DNA of 64,000 bases from Petrolisthes cinctipes (Eukaryota > Arthropoda > Malacostraca > Decapoda > Porcellanidae): positions 100,001 through 164,000 of the forward strand of contig JAWQEG010001332.1 in NCBI GenBank assembly GCA_033782935.1, read 5' to 3'. The position numbers and the translations under genes are program-made. This document shows positions 1-7,511 of this stretch, piece by piece. The notes below the pieces were generated by a model. That model did no database searches. It was given only the letters and a program-made list of their open reading frames with translations, and was not told the origin of the DNA. The number at the start of each line of letters is the position of its first letter. The first letter of the stretch is position 1.

Positions 1-134
1 ATTTAGATAGATAGATAGATAGATAGATAATAATAATAATAGTAAGATAGATAGATAGATAGATATATTTTACTTAGATAGATAGATAGATAATAATAAT
101 AGTAAGATAGATAGATAGATAGATATATTTTACT

Positions 135-175
<41 letters not shown>

Positions 176-247
176 ATAATAGTAAGATAGATAGATAGAT
201 AGATAATAATAATAGTAAGATAGATAGATAGATAGATATATTTTACT

Positions 248-281
<34 letters not shown>

Positions 282-358
282 TATTTTACTTAGATAGATA
301 GATAGATAGATAGATAATAATAATAGTAAGATAGATAGATAGATAGATATATTTTACT

Positions 359-389
<31 letters not shown>

Positions 390-495
390 AATAATAATAA
401 TAGTAAGATAGATAGATAGATAGATATATTTTACTTAGATAGATAGATAGATAATAATAATAGTAAGATAGATAGATAGATAGATATATTTTACT

Positions 496-527
<32 letters not shown>

Positions 528-571
528 AAATAACAATAGTAAGATAGATAGATAGATAGATATATTTTACT

Positions 572-612
<41 letters not shown>

Positions 613-775
613 ATAATAGTAAAATAGATAGATAGATAGATATATTTTACTTAGATAGATAGATAGATAGATAGATAATTTATATATACATAGTGAGAGA
701 TAGATATATGGATATATCAATAGATATATTATGTTTAGATAGATAGTGAGTGATAGATAGATAGATACATTATTT
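1..775. repeat. Composite GATA minisatellite
   Basis: Runs of (GATA)n alternate with a short cassette reading TAATAATAATAGTAA and another reading TATATTTTACTTA. The TTTTACTTA cassette recurs near 64, 124, 237, 290, 349, 425, 485, 561 and 641, so the spacing varies from about 54 to 113 bp with the number of GATA units. This is a second-order repeat built on a microsatellite. The long Tyr/Leu/Ile/Ser reading frame on the minus strand is a translation of the repeat and not a gene. Confidence 0.95.
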
Positions 776-1264
776 ATATACATACATATATATATTATTA
801 TTATTTAGATAGATAGACAGATATATTATTAGATAGATAGATAGATAGATATACGTATATATTATTTAGATAGATTGATAGATAGATACATATATATATT
901 ATTATTATTATTATTATTTGATAGATAGATAGATAGAGAGTGTGTGAGTAAGAGAGGTAGAGAGATAGATAGATATTATCATTATTATTTGATAGAGAGA
1001 TAGATAGATAGATGATAATAATAAGATAGATAGATATTATTATTATAGATAGAGAGATAGATTATTATTATTATTATACTATTATTATTGCTAATATTAT
1101 TATCATTATTATTATTAATATAAATATTATTATAAATATTATTAATATCATTAACATTATTATTATTATTATTATTATTGTTAATAATATTAATATTAAT
1201 AATAACAATAATATTATTATTATAACTATTATTATTATTATTATTAATATTATTATTATTATTA
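776..1264. repeat. Mixed GATA and TTA/ATT microsatellite
   Basis: Imperfect GATA tracts give way to TTA/ATT trinucleotide tracts with scattered ATC and AAT interruptions. A short stretch near 938-960 is rich in GTGTGAG/GAGAG. No gene or unique sequence longer than a few tens of bases is seen. Confidence 0.9.
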
Positions 1265-1372
1265 TATATACTTACCTGCTCAGAGAGGCAGACTCGATAG
1301 ATAGAATAGTTGACACGAGAATTACGATAAATCGAATTCTATACACGCCTGCCATGGTGATCTGAAAATAGA
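1265..1372. other. Non-repetitive island between microsatellites
   Basis: About 108 bp of ordinary-complexity sequence sits inside the trinucleotide repeats. It contains a near-palindrome at 1319-1339: GAATT pairs with AATTC and CGAT with ATCG, with a one-base bulge. No reading frame, tRNA fold or known element is recognised. It may be what remains of the original single-copy DNA into which the microsatellites expanded. Confidence 0.6.
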
Positions 1373-1880
<508 letters not shown>

Positions 1881-1900
1881 TTGTATGCTCCAAAACCCAT

Positions 1901-1901
<1 letters not shown>

Positions 1902-1999
<98 letters not shown>
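1902..1999. repeat. (GA)n microsatellite next to the LINE 3' end
   Basis: A pure GA tract runs from 1902 to about 1967. A short AAATATATAT interruption follows, then GA again from 1977 to 1999. It directly abuts the 12-mer repeats at the 3' terminus of the LINE. A second (GA)n tract lies at the LINE's 5' side, so the element is bracketed by the same dinucleotide. Confidence 0.95.
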
Positions 2000-2144
2000 T
2001 TACAAGGAAAGTTACAAGGAAAAGAAGTACCCTAGGGGACCTTACGATCCATACAAAGAGGGTACCTGTGGGTTTAGTTGCGCAAGTAGGCGACCGTCCT
2101 CGAATGTGTCATGTGAAAACATCAAGGAACACTCGCACAACGGC
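1999..2144 (-). other. LINE 3' UTR with terminal 12-bp tandem repeat
   Basis: After the ORF2 TAA stop (2145-2147) about 145 nt remain. On the plus strand the outermost 24 bases are two exact copies of GTTACAAGGAAA (1999-2010 and 2011-2022), immediately followed outward by (GA)n. CR1/L2-type elements typically end in a few copies of a short repeat used in priming reverse transcription, so this 12-mer is the probable 3' terminus. There is no poly(A) tail. Confidence 0.75.
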
Positions 2145-4973
2145 TTAAACACCTAGACGGTGATTTAAGGCTTTGTCTAATCTGGAATTGAACTGATCCA
2201 CAGAGTTGCTGTTGACTACATCAGCAGGAAGCGCGTTCCAAGTACCGCAGATGCTGTATGTAAAGAATTTACCACACAGATCACGGTTGTATCGCTTCAG
2301 TTCAAGTTTGTAGCCATGATTCCTGGTTGTGCCCTCACTGAGTTGGAAAATGTCCCTGTAGTCTACATTGTCAAAGCCTCGTAGTATTTTAAACACTTCA
2401 ATAAACTGACCACGCAGTCTCCGGGTTTCCAAAGAGAACAGGTCGAGTTCTACCAACCGATCTTTATAGCTCTTGTGTCTAAGAGAGGGTATAAGTTTGG
2501 TTGCCCTGGCTTGCACTCGTTCCAATCTCGCGATATCCTTTCGGTAAGAAGGACTCCAAAACTGGACTGCATACTCCAGGTGCGGTCGGACAAGGGAATT
2601 GTACAGACAAAGTACTATCTCCTTGTTCCAGTGTCCAAACTGTCGCTTTATGTACCCTAACATCCTTTGGGCTTTCTTCTCAGCCTCAATACACTGCTTT
2701 GAGAACTTGAGGTCGCTCGTGATAGTTACACCCAAGTCTTTCTCAGTATCAGTGCTTACGAGAGCATTGCCCTTAAGGTTATATTCTGTTCGGGGGTTTC
2801 TGTGGCCTATATGCATAACTTTGCATTTGTTCACGTTAAATGGCATTTGCCACGTGTCAGACCACTCCCCGATCTTCCTAAGATCTTCTTGTAAGCGGGT
2901 AGTATTTCCTTCTTTCGCGACATTCATACCAAGCTTAGTATCATCGGCGAATTTGGAAATCTTGGCAACCATGTCACCATCCACGTCATTAACATAGATG
3001 ATAAACAGTAGTGGTCCCAGAACAGAACCTTGGGGAACACTGCTAGTAATGGGCACCCACTCTGAAGCCTGTCCATTCACTACCACACGCTGCCGTCTGT
3101 CACTTAGCCAGTTCTCTATCCAATTTGCCACATTTCCATCTATGCCCAGTGCACGCACTTTCCGAAGGAGGCGGCGGTGGGGTACCTTATCAAAGGCTTT
3201 CTGAAAGTCTAAGTAGACAACATCGACCGCTTTATCCCGATCATGCTCACTGAAAACAAAATGGAAGAATTCCACCAGATTTGTGAGGCATGACCGGTGC
3301 TGCCGGAACCCATGCTGGGAACCCCTCAGTAGCAAATTTGATTCTAAGTGTGCTGTTATTTTGTCCACCATGATGCTCTCCATGAGTTTACAGACTATCG
3401 AGGTTAAACTGATGGGTCTGTAGTTTGACGGTTGGCTAGCATCTCCCTTCTTGAAGATAGGAGTCACCTCTGCCTCACGCCAGTCTCTAGGAACGCATCC
3501 AGTCTGGATTACCCTGTTGAAGACCATGCACAGGTGCCGTGATACTTCACCATGCACTTCTTTCAACACACTAAGTAAGAACCTATCCGGACCGGGGGAC
3601 TTGTTTGCTTTTAATTCGATTATTTTTCTCTCGATTTCTTCTTGGGTGAAGACCATTGACTCCAACTTCTCACTGAAGGAGTCCAAAGGTTCGGGAATGG
3701 GACCACTCTCCTCAGAGAACACTGAAGAGAAGTACTCATTTAAGAGGTTAGCATTTTCTGCATCAGAGTGCATCAATGCTCCATCCTCATTCACCAAGGG
3801 ACCGATCCTGCGTCGGATTGGTTTACGGCCATTCACATAACTGAAAAACTCCTTGGGGTTCTCTTTGCAGAGTCTAGCCACACGGACCTCCTCAGCACTC
3901 TTAGCAGCCCTTATTTTGGACTTCACATTTCGATTCAGTCTTCTATGACCGTCAAAGTCCCCAGACGCCTTCGCTCGACGATACGCAGTTCTCCTCTCCC
4001 TTAGTAGGTTACGGATTTCCCGATTAAACCACTTCGGTTGAATGAACTTCTGACCTGTTCCCTTCAGAGGAATAAAGCGCGACTGAAGTTCCATGAAGGA
4101 AGACAAGAATGACCTCCACAGATCATCAGCACTCTCTCCCTCCTCTAGTTCCATTTCAGCAATGCCTTCACGAAGACCTGCAAAGTTCGCTCTCCCCATG
4201 TCTAATTTTCTATGCACCGGGGTCACGGTCTCCATATTAGGGACCTTAACTGAAAATCTTATAAGCTTGTGGTCGCTTCTGTCTATTTCTTCGTTTACAG
4301 AGAGGTCTTGAATGATGTCATCCTCGGAGGTGAGGACCAAGTCAAGTATGTTAGCACCTCTTGTTGGCTCCTTTACCCATTGAGTGAGGAATTCATCATT
4401 TACAAACTCCAAGAGTGGTGTGTTCTCGGCAGAGGGCTCTCTGGTTTCCCAGTCAACATGTGTGTTGAAGTCCCCCATAAGGATGCACACCCTGCCGTCC
4501 ACTAGTTCACCCAGCAACTGGTATAGGTCCCTGTCCATCTCATTGAGTTGTCCAGGGGGTCTATAAAGCAGCAGGGTTCTGTATTTTGCAGTGCCTATTT
4601 CTAGGTCAACTCCAAGGAGCTCGTGGTTCGATGTGATATTGCAGGTCATCGATTTGATAGAGTTCTTTACATACAACAGCACACCACCACCCCCTCTGTC
4701 CTCTCTATCTTTGTGGAAGAGTTGGTAGCCTGTAATCACGAATTCCCCTTCAAGATCTCTGTCTGAGGTTCTCAACCATGACTCCATTATGGCCACCATC
4801 TCGGGTTCCTCTGTCGCAACGAGGGCCCGCAGTTCCAAAAACTTGTTTCGGATGGACCTGGCGTTGAACAATGGAACCTTCAGGGAACCCCCAACTGCAG
4901 GGCTCCCTATACTCTTCCGTTTCCCGGTTTGGTCATTGTCTTGGTAGTGCTGGGGATATCCTTCTTCAGGATC
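2145..4973 (-). CDS. LINE ORF2: AP endonuclease and reverse transcriptase
   Basis: This enzyme nicks the target DNA and copies the element RNA at the nick. Numbering starts at the Leu codon (TTG) at 4871. The endonuclease spans about residues 1-205: FNARS at 2-6, Glu30 in MESW, GDFN at 133-136, SDH at 199-201. A linker with KSPGPD (424-429) leads into the reverse transcriptase: motif A YLDF with Asp555, motif B SVPQGS at 611-616, catalytic FADD at 641-644. The C-terminal region of about 200 residues is of the kind seen in CR1/jockey-like proteins; no RNase H domain is seen. The frame is uninterrupted for 942 codons and opens after a TGA at 4974-4976. Upstream of residue 1 it continues in frame through GSLKVP, which looks like the natural lead-in to the endonuclease. 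There is no ATG until residue 25, inside that domain, so ordinary initiation is unlikely. It overlaps ORF1 by about 67 nt in the -1 frame, and frameshifting from ORF1 is the best explanation. Confidence 0.95.
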   Translation of the reverse strand, partial: DPEEGYPQHYQDNDQTGKRKSIGSPAVGGSLKVPLFNARSIRNKFLELRALVATEEPEMVAIMESWLRTSDRDLEGEFVITGYQLFHKDREDRGGGGVLLYVKNSIKSMTCNITSNHELLGVDLEIGTAKYRTLLLYRPPGQLNEMDRDLYQLLGELVDGRVCILMGDFNTHVDWETREPSAENTPLLEFVNDEFLTQWVKEPTRGANILDLVLTSEDDIIQDLSVNEEIDRSDHKLIRFSVKVPNMETVTPVHRKLDMGRANFAGLREGIAEMELEEGESADDLWRSFLSSFMELQSRFIPLKGTGQKFIQPKWFNREIRNLLRERRTAYRRAKASGDFDGHRRLNRNVKSKIRAAKSAEEVRVARLCKENPKEFFSYVNGRKPIRRRIGPLVNEDGALMHSDAENANLLNEYFSSVFSEESGPIPEPLDSFSEKLESMVFTQEEIERKIIELKANKSPGPDRFLLSVLKEVHGEVSRHLCMVFNRVIQTGCVPRDWREAEVTPIFKKGDASQPSNYRPISLTSIVCKLMESIMVDKITAHLESNLLLRGSQHGFRQHRSCLTNLVEFFHFVFSEHDRDKAVDVVYLDFQKAFDKVPHRRLLRKVRALGIDGNVANWIENWLSDRRQRVVVNGQASEWVPITSSVPQGSVLGPLLFIIYVNDVDGDMVAKISKFADDTKLGMNVAKEGNTTRLQEDLRKIGEWSDTWQMPFNVNKCKVMHIGHRNPRTEYNLKGNALVSTDTEKDLGVTITSDLKFSKQCIEAEKKAQRMLGYIKRQFGHWNKEIVLCLYNSLVRPHLEYAVQFWSPSYRKDIARLERVQARATKLIPSLRHKSYKDRLVELDLFSLETRRLRGQFIEVFKILRGFDNVDYRDIFQLSEGTTRNHGYKLELKRYNRDLCGKFFTYSICGTWNALPADVVNSNSVDQFNSRLDKALNHRLGV
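4882..4925 (-). promoter_or_regulatory. Candidate -1 ribosomal frameshift signal
   Basis: On the minus strand, 4925-4919 reads G GGA AAC in the ORF1 frame, the canonical X XXY YYZ slippery arrangement; GGGAAAC is also used by some lentiviruses. A slip back by one base places ribosomes in the ORF2 frame (GGG AAA CGG). The ORF1 TAG follows 10 nt after the heptamer (4909-4907). A hairpin begins after a 10-nt spacer: AGGGAGCCC (4908-4900) pairs with GGGTTCCCT (4890-4882), nine pairs including one G-U, with a 9-nt loop. Phase, overlap and hairpin are seen directly; function is inferred. Confidence 0.65.
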
Positions 4974-6172
4974 TCAGCGAATGTCTTCTCTGGGGTCACT
5001 CTAGCATAGCGACGAGGGCTCTCCTCCATGCTTGGTCGAGTGCTCCTGAGACATCGTCGGACGGCGTCTTCCATTAATTTGGAAAGCACTTTTTTCCCCT
5101 TTGGTGAGAGATGTGTGCCATCCCTCTGGTAGAGGTCGTCTCTACCAAAGAGTGAGGTGTAGGGGTCCACAAAGAACACCCCATCGGCAGTACACAAATC
5201 AGCCAGGCGCTGATTTACTGCAATGTTCTTTGACAGAGCAGTCCCTAAAGGGCCTCTCCTTGGGAGCATGCCAACAACTACCCTTCTGCGGGTTTTTAAC
5301 CCACAGTCATCTACTGCACCGAGCACATCCGAGAGGACTCCTTCGGTCATGCCCACTCTACCATTTTTCAGGTAGATGTCATTACCACTCACCATGAGTG
5401 CAATGACAGCAGATCTGGACGTTTGGATCCTCTCAGCTTCCTTTCGGAGGTCAGCATTGCCACAACCTGGCAAACAATTCACCTTCACAGAAGTGTGAAG
5501 GCGATCTGCCATTAGGGATTGCAGCCCTCGTGCCTGGGAATCACCTACAATGTGTATATCCACAGGCCTCTCCTTGGTAGGAGCACGAGATGCCTTGTGA
5601 GGAACCCGAGAGTGTTTTGAATTCCTGCCGGGCTCGTCACTTCCTCCAGGTTGCTTCTTCTTCGTCTTCTTTTCCTTATTCATTTTCTTTTCCTTCTTAT
5701 TTGATTCCTCACTTTCCTCTAATCCCTCCTCAACTGTCTTCTTGGGTTTTTCTCCCTTCTCCATATTCCCCTCCTCTTTTCCATCACACTTTTCTGCAGT
5801 CTCTTTTCCTTCTGCAGTCTCTTTTCCCTCTTCATTGTTGTTGTTCTTCTTCTTGTTCTTCTTCTTCTTGTTCTTCTTCTTCTTGGTCTTTACCGCTGTG
5901 GTGGAGCTCTCCGGTGAAGAAGCTCCATGGACTGCCTTGTTTCTCACATGGCAGTCACACCTCTGTGAGTCCATTCGGAGAACTTCCTCCTTTAGGGAGT
6001 TGTTCTCCTTCGTGAGCAGTGAGATGTGCTTCATCAACCTCTCCTCGAGTTTGCAAAAGTCGCAAACACTCGAGGAGTCTAGGTCGCTCGCACTCCTCCC
6101 GCTGAAGTCCTCACACCAGCGGTACACCTTGCATGTAGTACATGTAAATTTTCTTGCTGATGGACCAGTCAT
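4907..6172 (-). CDS. LINE ORF1: zinc finger, coiled coil and SGNH esterase protein
   Basis: The 421-residue protein is expected to bind element RNA and form the ribonucleoprotein particle; the esterase role in CR1 ORF1 proteins is not settled. N-terminal cysteines C11/C14 and C37/C40 form a likely zinc finger, followed by a predicted coiled coil at about 41-68. A Lys/Glu-rich linker spans about 95-185, with Lys-Asn runs encoded by AAG/AAC trinucleotides. The SGNH/GDSL hydrolase spans about 203-376: block I GDSQ with Ser212, block II glycine in PGCGN (235-239), block III GND (263-265), block V DGTH with Asp351 and His354. All catalytic positions are present. The start is the first in-frame ATG; an in-frame TAG lies three codons upstream at 6181-6179. 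Its last codons hold the slippery heptamer leading into ORF2. Confidence 0.92.
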   Translation of the reverse strand: MTGPSARKFTCTTCKVYRWCEDFSGRSASDLDSSSVCDFCKLEERLMKHISLLTKENNSLKEEVLRMDSQRCDCHVRNKAVHGASSPESSTTAVKTKKKKNKKKKNKKKNNNNEEGKETAEGKETAEKCDGKEEGNMEKGEKPKKTVEEGLEESEESNKKEKKMNKEKKTKKKQPGGSDEPGRNSKHSRVPHKASRAPTKERPVDIHIVGDSQARGLQSLMADRLHTSVKVNCLPGCGNADLRKEAERIQTSRSAVIALMVSGNDIYLKNGRVGMTEGVLSDVLGAVDDCGLKTRRRVVVGMLPRRGPLGTALSKNIAVNQRLADLCTADGVFFVDPYTSLFGRDDLYQRDGTHLSPKGKKVLSKLMEDAVRRCLRSTRPSMEESPRRYARVTPEKTFAEILKKDIPSTTKTMTKPGNGRV

Positions 6173-6824
6173 CTCGCTCTAATTCAATTTAAGACCAATA
6201 ATACAAAAGAAAGGGTAATGTGATTTGGTCTCGCATAAGTCTCATCCGCCTACTTCCAGAAGGTTTTCGGTCGTTCAGTCAACAGAAACCTTATGAGCCA
6301 AGCACACCAACCCTAAGGTCTCCCCTGGGCCGGACGGCCCCAATCGTGCCGCAGCTCCCAACTGAGCAGCACAAGAGTCCTAAGTAAATGGGACTCTGAT
6401 TTTTCGACAGGGGTGCTTGAAGTGTAACCGTCGTCCTACTAATCCCTACTAATCCTCCATCCGCGGCCAAACTTAAAGCAAATAGTAAAACTAAATGTCC
6501 ACGACTTAATCCGAGATCTTTTACTGGCCTGGCAGCCAGCGAGGCACGAAAGCTCTCTCACCAAAGAGCAGTCGAGCCTTTAGGCACCTAAGAACGGTCA
6601 CAGGGAGCTGGTCAGGCTTATTAATCTAAGAGAATACCTAAGGGGGTCCTGAGGCATCTCCATTACTCGTACCCCACACGCCTGAGATCCCTTCAATCTC
6701 AGCCCTTTCGAAACCTGTGAGCGTTAAAAGACGTTGTTTTAGGAGGTTCCAAAGCCTCCCTTCTCACACGGCATAAGGTAGCTGGTGAGGTCCTTAACAA
6801 TAAAAACTTATATCGAAAGTGATG

Positions 6825-6860
<36 letters not shown>

Positions 6861-7042
6861 GGACAGTTGAAGAGCAGTTGTGAAACTTAATATTAACATG
6901 AAGATTTGACAACTCTTAGTCAGGATCCTAATAACGCTACCTTTCTGGCACGGGTAACCCAACTGGACTAAATGTCCCCCAGCATAGCTAGCAAAATTCA
7001 AACAGATCACACAAGCTCTCTCACCGACGGCAAGGTGGTTGT

Positions 7043-7043
<1 letters not shown>
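6173..7043 (-). other. LINE 5' leader (putative 5' UTR and promoter region)
   Basis: About 870 nt precede ORF1 and contain no long credible frame. The ATG at 6172 has G at -3. The leader holds a 29-base A tract in sense (T on the plus strand, 6829-6857) and a small direct repeat of ACTAATCC near 6437-6455. Two words recur in the same order: AAGCTCTCTCACC at 6550-6562 and 7013-7025, and CTAAATGTCC at 6491-6500 and 6968-6977 (plus strand). No promoter motif is confidently recognised. The portion beyond the A tract (6858-7043) could instead belong to an older flanking sequence. Confidence 0.6.
6829..6857. repeat. Homopolymer T29 (A29 in LINE sense)
   Basis: An uninterrupted run of 29 T on the plus strand. 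In the sense of the LINE it is a poly(A) tract 657 nt or more upstream of ORF1. It could be a slippage-expanded tract within the leader, or the tail of another retroposed sequence that joined here. Confidence 0.95.

Positions 7044-7113
<70 letters not shown>
7044..7113. repeat. (GA)35 microsatellite next to the LINE 5' end
   Basis: Seventy bases of uninterrupted GA. Together with the (GA)n at 1902-1999 it brackets the LINE on both sides in the same orientation. The Arg-Glu repeat reading frame across it is a repeat translation. Confidence 0.97.
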
Positions 7114-7116
<3 letters not shown>

Positions 7117-7511
7117 TACGTATGTATGTGTGTGTATCTACAGTATATAATATTTTTTAATCTCTATATATATATTGGATAGCCACCTCGGGGGACCTCA
7201 GTGCCTCTTGGGATGTGGAGGGGGATAGACGTGTTTTTTTTTTTTTCTCCTCTATGACCACGTGTTTATATATACTCGCTATATTTGGTAAGTATGTTTG
7301 TGTGTATGTTTGTATGTTGTATGTTTATGTATGTAAGTGTATATATATGTTTGTGTATGTATGTAAGTGTATATATATGTTTGTATGTATATACGTATGT
7401 GTGTGTGTGTGTGTGTATGTTTCGTTAATGGTGTGTGTATGTGTATATATTTGTGTGTATGTATGTATGACTGTATGTATGTAAGTGTATATGTATGTAA
7501 TTGTGTGTATG
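7114..7511. repeat. TGTA/TATG low-complexity DNA with a short unique spacer
   Basis: TGTATG-type simple sequence occupies about 7114-7135 and 7285-7511. Between them, about 7160-7280 is ordinary-complexity sequence with a T12 tract near 7234-7246 and no recognisable gene. The interval ends exactly where the satellite begins, at TTAGTTATTTAC. Confidence 0.85.

Larger units (their letters stand above)
1999..7043 (-). mobile_element. Full-length CR1-like non-LTR retrotransposon (LINE)
   Basis: This is an element of about 5.05 kb read on the minus strand: 5' leader 7043-6173, ORF1 6172-4907, ORF2 open from 4973 to 2145, and 3' UTR 2144-1999. Assignment to the CR1/L2 group rests on two features. 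ORF1 carries an SGNH/GDSL esterase domain, known for CR1-type ORF1 proteins. ORF2 has an N-terminal AP-type endonuclease plus reverse transcriptase and no RNase H domain. Both frames are free of stops and frameshifts, so the copy is young and possibly still competent. It ends in a short tandem repeat, not poly(A), as CR1-type elements do. Outer boundaries are taken where the flanking (GA)n tracts begin and so are inferred; the 5' one is less certain because an A29 tract (sense) lies inside the leader. Confidence 0.9.

Noticed and set aside
1265..1372. tRNA or small RNA gene in the unique island
   Set aside because: No cloverleaf or A/B box pattern could be fitted; only a short near-palindrome with a 2-base loop is present.
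4869..4871. TTG as the start codon of ORF2
   Set aside because: The coding frame continues upstream with sequence natural for the endonuclease lead-in, and TTG initiation is not typical in animals. Frameshifting or another mode is more plausible.
2475..6182. Plus-strand open frames of 60-146 codons opposite the LINE
   Set aside because: They lie antisense to ORF1 and ORF2 and have no recognisable domain; they are shadow frames of the real coding strand.
6972..7160. Arg-Glu repeat frames across the GA tracts (also near 1881-2156)
   Set aside because: They are translations of (GA)n; the adjoining residues come from LINE ends or simple sequence.
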